This document shows positions 33,610 to 43,412 of a DNA stretch of 64,000 nucleotides, in pieces. A program made the translations under genes and the position numbers. Each line of letters starts with the position of its first letter. The stretch's first letter is position 1. The stretch lies in assembly GCF_007997015.1 (NCBI RefSeq), contig NZ_VOSM01000001.1, positions 620,001-684,000 of the forward strand, read 5' to 3'. The DNA is from Lujinxingia vulgaris. Lineage in GTDB: Bacteria; Myxococcota_A; Bradymonadia; Bradymonadales; Bradymonadaceae. Under the pieces are notes generated by a model. That model ran no database searches and was not told the origin of the DNA. It worked only from the letters and a program-made list of their open reading frames with translations.

Positions 33610-34302
33610 ATGTCAGACGCACGAGAGGATCGCTACGCCCCGGCGCGCCGCAGGATGGTCGAGCAGCAGATACGCTCCCGGGGCATCGAGCTTGAACCGG
33701 TACTTAAGGCCATGGCCGAGGTGCCCAGGGAGCGTTTTGTCCCCCGGCGCTACCGATCGCAAGCCTACGAAGACACGGCCCTTCCCATCGGAGGCGGCCA
33801 GACCATCACCCAACCTTATCTGGTGGCCTGGATGACCGTGCTTCTGCGACCGCATCCCCACGATCGGGTGCTGGAGGTGGGCACCGGCTCGGGCTATCAG
33901 GCCGCCGTACTCGCCAGGCTCGTTGACGAAGTCTTCACCATTGAGCGGGTCGATGAACTCGCCGCGCGCGCTCGCCATACGCTGGCGGACTTAAGCGTCG
34001 ATAACGTCGCGGTGCGCAGCGGCGACGGGTCGCTCGGCTGGGCCGGCGTCGCGCCTTTTGACGGCATCATCGTGACCGCCGGCGCCCTCACCATCCCCGA
34101 GCCGCTGCTTGAGCAACTTCGTGTGGGCGGCCGGCTTGTGATGCCGCTCGGCCCGCAGAGCGCGCCGCAGACCCTGGTGCGTGTCACGCGCACCTCCGAG
34201 CGTCGCTACCGCCGGGAGGAGTTTGGCCAGGTGCGTTTTGTGCCCCTGATCGGCGAAGAGGGCGCCGATGAGGCGCCCTCTCGCGGGGATTTCTGGTTTT
34301 AA
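33610..34302 (+). CDS. pcm: Protein-L-isoaspartate O-methyltransferase
   Basis: 230-aa cytoplasmic repair enzyme that methylates L-isoaspartyl residues in damaged proteins with S-adenosylmethionine. The N-terminal MVEQQIRSRGI and VPRERFVP and the family active-site loop ALPIGGGQTITQPYLVAWM are intact, followed by SAM motif I LEVGTGSGYQAAVLA and FDGIIVTAGA. The ATG at 33610 has GGAG five bases upstream; the open frame further upstream is not coding-like. No partner surE or nlpD is next to it. Confidence 0.95.
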   Translation: MSDAREDRYAPARRRMVEQQIRSRGIELEPVLKAMAEVPRERFVPRRYRSQAYEDTALPIGGGQTITQPYLVAWMTVLLRPHPHDRVLEVGTGSGYQAAVLARLVDEVFTIERVDELAARARHTLADLSVDNVAVRSGDGSLGWAGVAPFDGIIVTAGALTIPEPLLEQLRVGGRLVMPLGPQSAPQTLVRVTRTSERRYRREEFGQVRFVPLIGEEGADEAPSRGDFWF

Positions 34303-34323
34303 TCGACGAGCGCCTGAGCCTGC

Positions 34324-34635
34324 TCAGGGCAGGTACGCCGCCTCAAGCACATCGTGGTAATCCGGCGTCTTCTGCAGGATCGCGCGCGCCGCCGAGCAGG
34401 ATGGCGAGATCTTGCAGTCGGTGCGGCGCGCATGTTCTACGGCTGCGGCGACAAGTTTGCGCGCCATGCCCTGACCCCGCATCGAGGTGTCGACAAAGGT
34501 ATGATGCACCTCCATCGCGCCGGAGGGCGCGCGGCGATAATCGATCTTTGCCACCCGCTCACCATCCCTCTCTAGGAAGATGGAACCACCGGTTTCGGTC
34601 TCTTGATGCGAAAAGTTCGGCTCGTGCTCGCTCAT
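34324..34635 (-). CDS. GNAT family N-acetyltransferase (small, YjdJ-like)
   Basis: 103-aa protein of the short GNAT group (Acetyltransf_CG type). The acetyl-CoA-binding motif RGQGMARKLVAAAVEHAR is present after the strand MEVHHTFVDTS. It follows hemL by 36 bases on the same strand and may be transcribed as the end of the haem operon. Its acceptor is unknown. ATG at 34635 preferred; the longer frame would overlap hemL. Confidence 0.88.
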   Translation of the reverse strand: MSEHEPNFSHQETETGGSIFLERDGERVAKIDYRRAPSGAMEVHHTFVDTSMRGQGMARKLVAAAVEHARRTDCKISPSCSAARAILQKTPDYHDVLEAAYLP

Positions 34636-34670
34636 GGTGGCTCCTTGGAGTGGGGGAGGGTGTGCGAGGC

Positions 34671-35957
34671 TCAGTCGGCAAAAACCTCCGCCAGCGCCTC
34701 TTCGGCACACGTCAGGGTCTGGTCGATAAGGTCGTCACTGTGGTGCGTCGACAAAAATCCGGCCTCGTACTGGCTGGGCGCCAGGTACACGCCGCGCTTG
34801 AGCATGGCGTGGAAGAAGGCGTTGAAGCGCTCAAGGTCGCAGCCATGCACATCCTCATGGGTATGCACGGTTTTATCGGTAAAGAAGACCCCGAACATCG
34901 CGCCGACCCGATGCTGGGTCATCGGATAGCTGTGCTTGTCGATGATCGCCTGCATGCCTTCGCTCAGGCGCAGGCTGGCCGCCTCCAGCCCCTCGTAGAC
35001 CTCGGGCGTGAGCAGCTGCAGAGTCTTCAGACCGGCGGTCACCGCGATCGGGTTTCCGGAGAGGGTGCCCGCCTGGTAGACCGGCCCATCGGGAGCGACA
35101 TGACGCATCAGCGCCTCTTTGCCGCCGTAGGCGGCCAGCGGGAAGCCGCCGCCCACCACCTTTCCGAAGGTATAGAGGTCGGGAGTGACGCCAAATCGGC
35201 CCGCAGCGCCACCGTAGCCCACGCGGAAGCCCGTCATGACCTCATCGAAGATGAGGACCGTGCCGTGGGCATCGCAAAGCTCTCGCAGGCCCTCAAGGAA
35301 CCCGGGGTCGGGCGGAATGCAGCCGGTGTTGCCGCAGACCGGCTCCAGAATGATCGCGGCCACATCGGTGGGGAAGGTCTCGAAAATCTGGCGCACCGAG
35401 CCCAGATCATTGAACTGCGCAAGCAGCGTGTCTTTGGCCGTGCCCTCGGTCACCCCGGGGGAGTTGGGCGTACCCAGGGTCAGCGCGCCGGAGCCCGCCG
35501 CGATCAAGAAAGAGTCGGCGTGACCGTGGTAGCAGCCTGCAAATTTGATGAACTTGTCGCGGCCGGTCGCCCCGCGGGCCAGGCGAATCGCCGACATGCA
35601 GGCCTCGGTGCCGCTGTTGACCAGGCGCACCACATCAAGGCCGGGAACCCGCGCGATCATCGTCTCGGCAAGCTCGATCTCCAGCTCGGTGGGCGCACCA
35701 AAGGACGAGCCTTTCGCCATCGCCGCCTGACACGCTTCAACCACCTCCGGGTGGGCGTGACCAATGATCGCCGGGCCCCAGGTCAGCACGTAATCGATGT
35801 AGCGGTTGCCATCGGCGTCAAAGAGATACGCTCCCTCGGCGCGCTCGATAAAGGGCGGCGTGCCCCCAACAGACTTAAACGCTCGCACTGGCGAGTTGAC
35901 CCCGCCGGGGATGGATTTGGTGGCGCGCTGAAGGAGCTGCTGGCTTTTTTCGAGCAT
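34671..35957 (-). CDS. hemL: Glutamate-1-semialdehyde 2,1-aminomutase
   Basis: 428-aa PLP enzyme that converts glutamate-1-semialdehyde to 5-aminolevulinate, the second step of the C5 haem route. The family start KSIPGGVNSPVRAFKSVGG, the VNSGTEACMSAIRLARG phosphate-binding loop, the GCYHGHAD motif and the PLP lysine in YTFGKVVGGGFP are all intact. Length is as usual. It is the last haem gene of the operon, 59 bases after hemH. ATG at 35957 chosen for GGAAG upstream and the conserved N-terminus. Confidence 0.97.
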   Translation of the reverse strand: MLEKSQQLLQRATKSIPGGVNSPVRAFKSVGGTPPFIERAEGAYLFDADGNRYIDYVLTWGPAIIGHAHPEVVEACQAAMAKGSSFGAPTELEIELAETMIARVPGLDVVRLVNSGTEACMSAIRLARGATGRDKFIKFAGCYHGHADSFLIAAGSGALTLGTPNSPGVTEGTAKDTLLAQFNDLGSVRQIFETFPTDVAAIILEPVCGNTGCIPPDPGFLEGLRELCDAHGTVLIFDEVMTGFRVGYGGAAGRFGVTPDLYTFGKVVGGGFPLAAYGGKEALMRHVAPDGPVYQAGTLSGNPIAVTAGLKTLQLLTPEVYEGLEAASLRLSEGMQAIIDKHSYPMTQHRVGAMFGVFFTDKTVHTHEDVHGCDLERFNAFFHAMLKRGVYLAPSQYEAGFLSTHHSDDLIDQTLTCAEEALAEVFAD

Positions 35958-36016
35958 AGCGGAGGCTTCCTGAGTTGGTGAGAAGTTAAGGTGGGGTGCG
36001 GTCTTTAAGGCCACGC

Positions 36017-37045
36017 TCAGGCGGCGAGTTTGCCGTCGAGGTAGTCGGTCACAAAACGCTCAAGGAGGTCGATCCACAGGGTGGAGTCGTTGAGGCAGGG
36101 CACAAGGTCATAGTCCTTGCCGCCGGCCTTGATGAACTCTTCTTTGCCCTCCATGCCCAGCTCTTCGATCGTCTCCAGGCAGTCGGCCACAAAGGCTGGC
36201 GAGAAGACCGCGATGGATTTGACGCCCTTCGACGGGAGCTCTTCGAGCACAAAGTCGGTGTAGGGCTTGAGCCAGGGGTCACGGCCCAGGCGCGACTGGA
36301 ACGACACCGACCACTGATCACGCTCAAGGCCCGCCTTCGCCGCGAGCATCTTCGCGGTGGTGAAGCACTGGTGGCGGTAACAGAAGCTATGCGCGGGGTG
36401 GCGCGTCTCACAGCAGTTTTCCATCCGCAGGCAGAAACAACCCGAGGGGTCGGTCGCTTTGACCTGGCGCTCCGGGATGCCGTGGAAGCTAAAGAGCACG
36501 TGGTCGGGGTTTTTGGCCAGCGCGTCTTTGGCCCGCTCAAGCACCGCGTCGATGTACTGCGGATCGTTGTAAAAGGGCGGCTGCACCACCAGGCGCAGCT
36601 TCGGGGCGATGGCGTCCATGGTGTCCTGCACTTTGGCCACGGCCGTCTCGTAGCTCGACATGGCGTAGTGCGGGTAGAGCGGAATCAGAAAGAGCTCGGT
36701 GACCCCCTGGGCCATCAGCGCGCGGATGCCCGACTCGGCCGAGGGGTTGCCGTAGCGCATACCCACCTCCACCGGAAGATCGATGCGCTCGCGCAGAAGA
36801 TCGCGCACCCGGTAGGTGGTCACGATCAGTGGCGAGCCCTGCTCGGTCCAGACCTCTTTGTAGGCCTCGGCGGATTTGGGGGCGCGGGTCGGGGCGATGA
36901 TTAAGTTCACCAGCGCCGAGCGTTGAATCGGGTTGATGTCGAGCACCCGCGGATCGCTCAAAAACTCGCGCAGGTAGCGGCGCACATCGCCGGTCTCGGT
37001 GGAGTCGGGAGAGCCCAGATTAACGAGCAGGACACCTTTACTCAT
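36017..37045 (-). CDS. hemH: Ferrochelatase
   Basis: 342-aa enzyme inserting Fe2+ into protoporphyrin IX, the last step to protohaem. It has VLLVNLGSPDS at the N-terminus, the catalytic histidine in SFHGIP (H188), and SFQSRLGRDPWLKPYT. An insertion-like stretch at 203-227 contains six cysteines (C203, C205, C211, C212, C222, C227), with CYRHQC replacing the simpler 'YxxQC' seen in many bacteria. This suggests a bound metal or [2Fe-2S] cluster. It follows hemB by 24 bases. Confidence 0.96.
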   Translation of the reverse strand: MSKGVLLVNLGSPDSTETGDVRRYLREFLSDPRVLDINPIQRSALVNLIIAPTRAPKSAEAYKEVWTEQGSPLIVTTYRVRDLLRERIDLPVEVGMRYGNPSAESGIRALMAQGVTELFLIPLYPHYAMSSYETAVAKVQDTMDAIAPKLRLVVQPPFYNDPQYIDAVLERAKDALAKNPDHVLFSFHGIPERQVKATDPSGCFCLRMENCCETRHPAHSFCYRHQCFTTAKMLAAKAGLERDQWSVSFQSRLGRDPWLKPYTDFVLEELPSKGVKSIAVFSPAFVADCLETIEELGMEGKEEFIKAGGKDYDLVPCLNDSTLWIDLLERFVTDYLDGKLAA

Positions 37046-37069
37046 AACTACATGCCTGAAAAAAAGAGG

Positions 37070-38053
37070 TCAGCTAAGGTCGCCGGCCAGGTCGCGGGCG
37101 AAATAGGTGATGATGATGTCGGCGCCGGCGCGCTTCATCGCGAGAAGTTTTTCCGTGGCGAGCGCGCGCTCATCCACCCAACCATTCGCCGCAGCTGCCT
37201 TCACCATCGAATACTCGCCGCTGACGTTATACGCCGCCACCGGCAGGTCGAAGTTGGCGCGGATACTGGCCACGATGTCCAGGTAGGCAAGGGCGGGTTT
37301 GACCATCAGGATGTCGGCGCCCTGCTCCACATCGAGGGCTGCCTCAACCAGCGCCTCGCGGGCGTTGGCCGGGTCCATCTGGTAGGCGCGTCGGTCGCCG
37401 GACTGCGGCGCGGAGTCGACCGCGTCGCGAAAAGGTCCGTAGAAGGCTGAGGCGTATTTGACGGCGTAGCTCATGATCGGAAGATCATGAAAGCCATCTT
37501 CGTCGAGGGCCTGTCGCATCGCGCCGATCATGCCGTCGATCATGCCCGAAGGGGCGACCATGTCGGCACCGGCGCGCGCGTGGGAGATGGCCTGACGCTG
37601 CAGGTTGCTCAAGGTCGGATCGTTGAGCAGGCGCCCGTCGTCGGCCAGCACGCCGCAGTGGCCGTGGTCGGTGTATTCGCAAAAACAGACGTCGGTGATG
37701 ACGTAGAGGTGCGGGTGGCTCTTTTTAATGTGGCGCACCGCGCGCTGGATGATGCCGCCTTCGGTGTCAAAGGCGTCGGAGCCCACGGCGTCTTTATGCT
37801 CGGGGATGCCAAAGAGGATCACCCGCGGTACGCCGGCCTGGCTGATGGCGTCGAGCTCGCGGTCGAGCTCGTCGAGCGAGTGCTGGAAGATGCCGGGCAT
37901 CGAGGAGATCTCGCGGCGGATGTTGCTGCCGTGCGACACAAAGATCGGCATGATCAGGTCGTCGCGACGAAGATGCGTCTCCCGCACAAGGTCGCGGATA
38001 TGCGAGGTCGCGCGCAGGCGGCGCGGTCGGCGAGTCAGGTCAAAAGAGCTCAT
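37070..38053 (-). CDS. hemB: Delta-aminolevulinic acid dehydratase (porphobilinogen synthase)
   Basis: 327-aa enzyme joining two 5-aminolevulinate molecules to porphobilinogen. The cysteine zinc site is complete ([12 protein letters not shown]123/C125/C133), so it is the Zn-dependent class. Both active-site lysine segments are present ([16 protein letters not shown] and [11 protein letters not shown]). Length is typical. It begins 14 bases after hemG ends, in the middle of the haem operon. Confidence 0.97.
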   Translation of the reverse strand: MSSFDLTRRPRRLRATSHIRDLVRETHLRRDDLIMPIFVSHGSNIRREISSMPGIFQHSLDELDRELDAISQAGVPRVILFGIPEHKDAVGSDAFDTEGGIIQRAVRHIKKSHPHLYVITDVCFCEYTDHGHCGVLADDGRLLNDPTLSNLQRQAISHARAGADMVAPSGMIDGMIGAMRQALDEDGFHDLPIMSYAVKYASAFYGPFRDAVDSAPQSGDRRAYQMDPANAREALVEAALDVEQGADILMVKPALAYLDIVASIRANFDLPVAAYNVSGEYSMVKAAAANGWVDERALATEKLLAMKRAGADIIITYFARDLAGDLS

Positions 38054-38067
38054 CGTGAAGCCGGGGT

Positions 38068-39456
38068 TTAAGCGTGGTGAAGGAAGTCGGTGACGCGCGC
38101 GGCGTGCGCGTGTCGCGCGTCGAGGAGCGCGGGAAGCGCGACGGTGTCGCGGGTGTTGCCCGCAAAAAAGACGCCGGGCATCGCCGCCTCAATCTCGGAG
38201 TAGGCGTCGAGGACGAGCTGGTGGCCCACCTCAAACTGCGGGATGGCGCGCTCCCAGCGCGAGATGTGCACGAACTCCGGCTCCGCGCGCAGCCCGAGGA
38301 TGCGGTTGAGGTCGAACTTCACAAGCTCGAGCACCGCGTCGTCATCGAGGAGCGCAAGCTCAGGCTGACGCGCGCCGCCCACAAAGGTCGTGAGGTTGAC
38401 GCGGCCCTCGGGCGCGCGCTCCGGGAACATCGAGGAGACAAAGAGGCTGCCCAGGGTGTGCATCTCTTCAACCCGAGGCGCCAGCACCCCGAAGCCATCG
38501 AGAGGGTGGGCGACGTCGCCGCGCTTAAAGCCGGTGGAGACGAGCGTGCAGGGCGCAAAGGTGATCTTCGCTACGCGCTTGAGCGCGGGCTCCGGCGGCG
38601 TCACACCCTTCAAGCGAAGATCGGCCACAGCGTAGGAGGGCAGGGTGGAGACGACGGCGTCGACGCTGACGCCGGCGTTGGACTTGCCGCGTCGGTAGAG
38701 CACCCGCCAGCTCCCCTCATCGCGGCGAAGACCGGTGACTGGCGCGCCGAGCTTGAGCTCGCCATTGAGCTTTGAGGCCAGCGCGTCGGTCAGGGTCTGG
38801 AGGCCACCTGTGAATGAGAGGAGGCGTTTTTTTGCCGGCGGTGTATCGGAGTCGGGGGATTGAAGCTTGCGCTTGATGGCACCGAGCACCAGCGAGCCGG
38901 CCTCATCCTCAAGTTCTTTGAGCATCCCGAAGGTGTGGCGCGCCGACATCTGGCGCGGGTCGCCGGCGTAGGTGCCTCCTACAAAAGGATCGAGCAGGTA
39001 GTCGAGCACTTCCCGACCCAGACGGCGCTCCACAAAGTTCGCCAGGCTCTCGTCGACGCCCTCCCGATCGAAGCCGGGAATCAGCGGCTCGGCCAGAAGT
39101 CGAAGTTTGGCCGAGGTGGAGAGAAGTTCGCTCTTCAAGAACGCAGCCGGCGATTGCGGCAACACCAGCGGCCGTCCGTAGCGCACCACATAGCGGCGCG
39201 ACGCGCTCTCGCGCGCGTCAACGATGGCGTCATCCAGCCCGAGCTCCGAGAGCAATGAGGCCAGGGCCGCAGAGCGCTGAAAGAGGGTGTGCGGCCCGTG
39301 CTCGACCAGGTAGCCCTCGATGCGCGAGGAGCGAAGCGGACCACCCACACGCTCGTTGGCCTCAAAGAGGGTCACACGCATCCCGGCCTGCTCCAGCGCG
39401 TACGCGATCGAAAGCCCGGAGATGCCCGCTCCTAAGACGGCGATATGAGGTGTCAT
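38068..39456 (-). CDS. hemG: Protoporphyrinogen oxidase, oxygen-dependent HemY/HemG type
   Basis: 462-aa FAD enzyme oxidising protoporphyrinogen IX to protoporphyrin IX. The N-terminal dinucleotide-binding motif is [19 protein letters not shown], followed by [15 protein letters not shown], and the C-terminus has VFFAGNTRD with the FAD-contact. This is the flavin amine-oxidase fold PPO (often named HemY, here hemG by annotation habit), not the flavodoxin HemG or HemJ. ATG at 39456 chosen because the upstream 23 residues are not conserved-looking and overlap hemE's 3' end region. Confidence 0.95.
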   Translation of the reverse strand: MTPHIAVLGAGISGLSIAYALEQAGMRVTLFEANERVGGPLRSSRIEGYLVEHGPHTLFQRSAALASLLSELGLDDAIVDARESASRRYVVRYGRPLVLPQSPAAFLKSELLSTSAKLRLLAEPLIPGFDREGVDESLANFVERRLGREVLDYLLDPFVGGTYAGDPRQMSARHTFGMLKELEDEAGSLVLGAIKRKLQSPDSDTPPAKKRLLSFTGGLQTLTDALASKLNGELKLGAPVTGLRRDEGSWRVLYRRGKSNAGVSVDAVVSTLPSYAVADLRLKGVTPPEPALKRVAKITFAPCTLVSTGFKRGDVAHPLDGFGVLAPRVEEMHTLGSLFVSSMFPERAPEGRVNLTTFVGGARQPELALLDDDAVLELVKFDLNRILGLRAEPEFVHISRWERAIPQFEVGHQLVLDAYSEIEAAMPGVFFAGNTRDTVALPALLDARHAHAARVTDFLHHA

Positions 39457-39479
39457 GGTCGCTCCGCTCACAGCTCTGA

Positions 39480-40508
39480 TTACTGACCGTAGGAGGTCAC
39501 CGTCTCGACCAGCGCCTCCATGCACTCGATCTTCGCCTGGGGGGTGATGCCGTGACCCAGGTTGAAGATGTGCCCGTCGAGCCCGCGCATATCATCGAGG
39601 ATACGCGTGGCTTCTTTGCGCACGATCTCCGGGGTGGTGTTGAGGATGATCGGGTCGAGGTTGCCCTGCACCGCCACGTTGGCCGGCAGCGCGCGGCGCA
39701 CATCGCTCAGGCGCGCGGTCCAGTCCACACCCAGCACGTCGGCGCCGGTGGCGACCAGCGGGTCGAGCAGATGATGCATGCCCTTGGAGAAGACCACCGT
39801 GGGCACCCGACCGCCGATGGCCTCCACCACGCGGCCCATCCATTTGGCCGAGGCGTGTTCAAAGGCGTGTGGCGAGAGCACACCGCCCCAGCTGTCGAAG
39901 ATCTGCAGGGCGTCGACGCCGGCGTCGATCTGCATCTCGAAATAGCGCACAAGCCCGGCGGTGATCTTCTCCATCAGCGCCTCAAAGATCTCGGGCTCCG
40001 AGTAGAACATCTGCTTGGCGCGGGCGTAGGTTTTGGAGGAGCCGCCCTCGATCATGTACGTCGCGAGCGTCCAGGGGCTGCCGCCAAAGCCAATCAGCGC
40101 GCGCTCATCGCCGAGCTCTTCGCGAATCAGTTTGATGGCCCCCGGCACATACGCCAGCTTCTCTTCGATCGCATCGATGGAGAGCTTGTCGATGTCGGCC
40201 TTCGATTTGAGCGCGAACTCCATCTCGATGCCGCCCACATCCCTAAAGTGGTAGGGCTGGCCCAGCGCCTCGGGAATCACCAGAATGTCGCTAAAGAGGA
40301 TCGCCGCGTCCATATCGTAGCGACGCAGAGGCTGGGTGGTGACTTCCAGCGCAAGCTCCGGCGTCTGCACAAGCTCATGGAAGGAGTACTTCTCCTTGAG
40401 CTTAAGGTACTCCGGCAGGTGGCGGCCGGCCTGACGCATCACCCAGATGGGCGGGCGGTCAACGGGCTGGCTTTTGCAGGCGGCGAGGAAGCGTTGGCGG
40501 CGGTTCAT
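39480..40508 (-). CDS. hemE: Uroporphyrinogen decarboxylase
   Basis: 342-aa enzyme that decarboxylates four acetate side chains of uroporphyrinogen III to coproporphyrinogen III. The hallmark PPIWVMRQAGRHLPEY is at residues 20-35, followed by YDMDAAILFSDIL, GFGGSPWTLATYMIEG and FDSWGG, all signature segments. The ATG overlaps the hemD TGA (ATGA), so the two are translationally coupled. Confidence 0.97.
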   Translation of the reverse strand: MNRRQRFLAACKSQPVDRPPIWVMRQAGRHLPEYLKLKEKYSFHELVQTPELALEVTTQPLRRYDMDAAILFSDILVIPEALGQPYHFRDVGGIEMEFALKSKADIDKLSIDAIEEKLAYVPGAIKLIREELGDERALIGFGGSPWTLATYMIEGGSSKTYARAKQMFYSEPEIFEALMEKITAGLVRYFEMQIDAGVDALQIFDSWGGVLSPHAFEHASAKWMGRVVEAIGGRVPTVVFSKGMHHLLDPLVATGADVLGVDWTARLSDVRRALPANVAVQGNLDPIILNTTPEIVRKEATRILDDMRGLDGHIFNLGHGITPQAKIECMEALVETVTSYGQ

Positions 40509-41227
40509 GTGGGGTCCTGAAGTATGGCCTCAACCAGAAGGTCGCGGTCGGGGCTCGGGGCAATAAGGTCGACGGGTAAGCCAAGGTCGCGAAGACGCTC
40601 TGCTGTGCGCTCGCCAATGGCCGCAAGTCGCGGCCGGGGCTCAAGATCGGGCACAGCGAGCATGGCTTCGTGCAATGCTTCGGCGCCGCGGGAGCTGGTC
40701 AGGGTGACCCAGTGGGGCCGATGCTCGACCAGGGCCGCGCGCAGCGCGGCGACGTCGGGCACGCTCTCATAGACCGGCACCGGGTGGAAGGCAACGCCGC
40801 GACGCTCGGCCAGCGCGCTCAAGTCGCGCTCTTTATCGAGCAGCCCGAAGGCGATGATGTCGCGCGCCTCCACTGCTTCGAGCAGCTCTTTGAGGCTTTC
40901 AAAGTGATGCTCCGCGGGCACCGACACCGGCACGCCCAGCGCGCTTGCGATCAGCTCGGCGGTCATCGGACCCACCGCCACCAGGTGATGGTCGCGGGCG
41001 TTGTTGGGGCTCAAGATGTGTTGGGCGATGACGGCCTCGGCGGCGCGCGCGCTGTAAAAGATCACCAGATGCGGCGCGCTCAGGCGCGCGCGCAGCGCGC
41101 CGGCGTCAATATCAAGCCAGGCCACCTGCAGCGCCGGGCAGTGCAGAAGTTCGGCCCCCTCCACCGCAGCGGCGGGCCGGGTGCCGGTGTCCAGGATGCG
41201 CAACGCGATCTCCGGGGTGGGGGTCAT
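40505..41227 (-). CDS. hemD: Uroporphyrinogen-III synthase
   Basis: 240-aa enzyme that cyclises hydroxymethylbilane with inversion of ring D. HemD proteins are weakly conserved; visible features are FYSARAAEAVI, AVGPMTAELIASALG and the C-terminal TLTSSRGAEALHEAM and AIGERTAERLRDLG motifs. The gene overlaps hemC and hemE by ATGA on both sides, which supports the call strongly. Confidence 0.95.
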   Translation of the reverse strand: MTPTPEIALRILDTGTRPAAAVEGAELLHCPALQVAWLDIDAGALRARLSAPHLVIFYSARAAEAVIAQHILSPNNARDHHLVAVGPMTAELIASALGVPVSVPAEHHFESLKELLEAVEARDIIAFGLLDKERDLSALAERRGVAFHPVPVYESVPDVAALRAALVEHRPHWVTLTSSRGAEALHEAMLAVPDLEPRPRLAAIGERTAERLRDLGLPVDLIAPSPDRDLLVEAILQDPT

Positions 41228-42132
41228 GCGCGAAGGATGCTGCGGGCGCCGCGCTCCAGGAAGTCCTCGACCAGCGCGCTCGCGAGCTGATCGGGGTCCT
41301 CGCCAGTGCGACTCTCATGCAGGCACTGTTGACCATCGGTCGAGGAGACCCAGGCGTGGAAGACCCACTGCCCGGGCGTCTCGGCCGGCTCACAGTAAGC
41401 CCCCAGCGCCACCGAACAACCCCCTTCGAGCCGGCGCATAAAGATGCGCTCGGCGGTGACCGCCCGCATCGTCGCCTCGTCGAGAATGGGGGCAATCAGC
41501 GCGTCGATGTCATCGCGGCCAATGCGCGACTCCAGGCCAATCGCCCCCTGACCCACCGCCGGAACATACTGGTCGGCCGGCAGCGCCGACGTGACCCGCT
41601 CGCCCATCTCCAGGCGCTCCAGCGCGGCATGCGCCATGATGATGCCGTCAAAGCCCTCACGCTCCAGCTTCTCGAGCCGGGTGCCGATGTTGCCGCGCAG
41701 GTCAGCGAACTTCAGGTTGGGCCGGCGGTGCAAAAGCTGGGCTTTTCGGCGCTGACTTCCGGTGGCGATGGTCGCTCCGTCGGGCACCTCATCAAAGGTG
41801 GCGTAGCGCGTGGAGATGAACGCATCCAGCGGGCTCGCTCGCCGCGGGCTTCCGGCGAACTTCATGCCTTCCGGCAGCGTCGAGGGAAGATCCTTGAGCG
41901 AGTGCACCGCCAGATCGATGGCGTCGCTGGCAAGCGCCGCTTCCAGCTCCTGGGTGAAAAGCCCCTTGGCACCAATGGCCGGCAGGGGCACATCGGTGCG
42001 CAGGTCACCCAGGGTGTCCATCGTCACGATCTCGACGGTGAGCCCCGGATGCGCCGCCCTCAAGAGGTCGGCCACATGATGGGTCTGCCATAACGCCAGC
42101 GCTGACTTTCGCGAGCCGAGCTTAAGGTTCAT
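41224..42132 (-). CDS. hemC: Hydroxymethylbilane synthase (porphobilinogen deaminase)
   Basis: 302-aa enzyme that polymerises four porphobilinogens. It has the start KLGSRKSALALWQTHHVA, VHSLKDLP, TGSQRRKAQLLH and the dipyrromethane-cofactor cysteine in RLEGGCSVALGAY. The ATG at 42132 overlaps the hemA stop by eleven bases; a second ATG at 42144 would add four residues. Length is usual. Confidence 0.97.
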   Translation of the reverse strand: MNLKLGSRKSALALWQTHHVADLLRAAHPGLTVEIVTMDTLGDLRTDVPLPAIGAKGLFTQELEAALASDAIDLAVHSLKDLPSTLPEGMKFAGSPRRASPLDAFISTRYATFDEVPDGATIATGSQRRKAQLLHRRPNLKFADLRGNIGTRLEKLEREGFDGIIMAHAALERLEMGERVTSALPADQYVPAVGQGAIGLESRIGRDDIDALIAPILDEATMRAVTAERIFMRRLEGGCSVALGAYCEPAETPGQWVFHAWVSSTDGQQCLHESRTGEDPDQLASALVEDFLERGARSILRA

Positions 42133-43411
42133 CGGGGTTCTCATCGTTGTTCTGTAAGTTGTAGAGCGAGAGCACAAGGTTGAGATCTTCGGAGCGCAGC
42201 GTGTTGTTAGCCACCGAGCTGCGCAGATACGAGATCGGGTTATGCAAAAGCTTTTTGACCAGCCCGCGGCTGAATTCTTCGAGCATCACCCGCTCCTGCT
42301 CGGAGATGCGCTTGTTATGGCGGTCGATCTCCTGGGTGCAGACTTCCTCAAAGTAGCGCGCCAGCGAAGCGATGGTGGGGGTCACCGCCATCGACTGCTG
42401 CCAGGCGCGCCACTGCTCGAGCATCTGCTCAATGATGGCCTCCGCTGCGGGGATCTCATCTTTGCGGGTGGCCAGGTTTGCGGCCACCACATGCTCCAGG
42501 TCGTCGATGTTGTAGAGGAAGACGCTGTCAAAGCGCGCCACCTCCGGATCGACGTTTCGCGGGTTGCTGATGTCGATCAAGAAAAGCGGGCGGCGCTTGC
42601 GCGCCTTCATCACCGATTTGAGCGCGGCGTGGGTGAGCAGATAATCGGGTGAACCGGTCGCAAAAACGGCGACCTCCGCGCTCACGATGGCGTCTTCAAG
42701 CTCATCAAGCGGCCGGTAGGTGCCCTTGAACTGCTCGGCCAGAAGGCGCCCGCGCTCCTCGGAGCGGTTGAGCACCACAAATTTTGTGCCGCCACTCTTC
42801 TCAAAGTGCATCGCCGCGGCCTCGGCCGTCTCACCGGCGCCCACCAGCAAGATCTCGCGCTGGTTGAAGTCGCCAAAAATCTTGCTGGCCAGGTCCACCG
42901 CCGCCGAGCTGATGGAGACGGCTCCCTCGCAGAGCGCCGTCTCGGTGCGCACCTGCTTGCCCACGCGGATCGCAAACTGAAAGAGGCGGTCGAGCACAGG
43001 TGACTTGGCCGAGCTGGCCAGCACCTGGTCATGCACATCTTTAACCTGCGCCAGAATCTGATTCTCACCCAGCGCCAGCGACTCCAGAGAGGCGGCCACG
43101 CGGAAGGCATGGCGCGCCGCATCGTCGTCGTAGGCAATGAGAGGCCGGGGAAGGGCGTCGGGCGCAATGCCGCGCAGCCGGGCGACCTCCGGCCCGAGCT
43201 CCTCCCACACCGTGGGTGGCGTGGGGCCGTAGAGGTAGATCTCGGTGCGGTTGCACGTCGAGAGCACCGCGGCCTCACTAAGCCAGCGCTGACGGCAGAG
43301 CGGTACCAGCGCTGCAATATCCGCAGCGCTCATCGCCAGGGCGTCGCGTTCAGCCAGTGTCGCGTTGCGATGGCTAAACGAGATGAGGGTGAGCCGGTTG
43401 GGTGAGGTCAT
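42122..43411 (-). CDS. hemA: Glutamyl-tRNA reductase
   Basis: 429-aa NADPH enzyme reducing glutamyl-tRNA to glutamate-1-semialdehyde, the committed step of the C5 pathway. Conserved parts: SFSHRNATLAERDAL, the catalytic cysteine in VLSTCNRTEIY, ESLALGENQILAQVKD and the NADPH-binding VGAGETAEAAAMHF. It starts one base after the stop of the ccsA-like gene, as in many bacteria where hemA follows a HemX/CcsA protein. In related enzymes haem itself destabilises HemA; no such site is evident here. Confidence 0.97.
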   Translation of the reverse strand: MTSPNRLTLISFSHRNATLAERDALAMSAADIAALVPLCRQRWLSEAAVLSTCNRTEIYLYGPTPPTVWEELGPEVARLRGIAPDALPRPLIAYDDDAARHAFRVAASLESLALGENQILAQVKDVHDQVLASSAKSPVLDRLFQFAIRVGKQVRTETALCEGAVSISSAAVDLASKIFGDFNQREILLVGAGETAEAAAMHFEKSGGTKFVVLNRSEERGRLLAEQFKGTYRPLDELEDAIVSAEVAVFATGSPDYLLTHAALKSVMKARKRRPLFLIDISNPRNVDPEVARFDSVFLYNIDDLEHVVAANLATRKDEIPAAEAIIEQMLEQWRAWQQSMAVTPTIASLARYFEEVCTQEIDRHNKRISEQERVMLEEFSRGLVKKLLHNPISYLRSSVANNTLRSEDLNLVLSLYNLQNNDENPDEP

Positions 43412-43412
43412 G

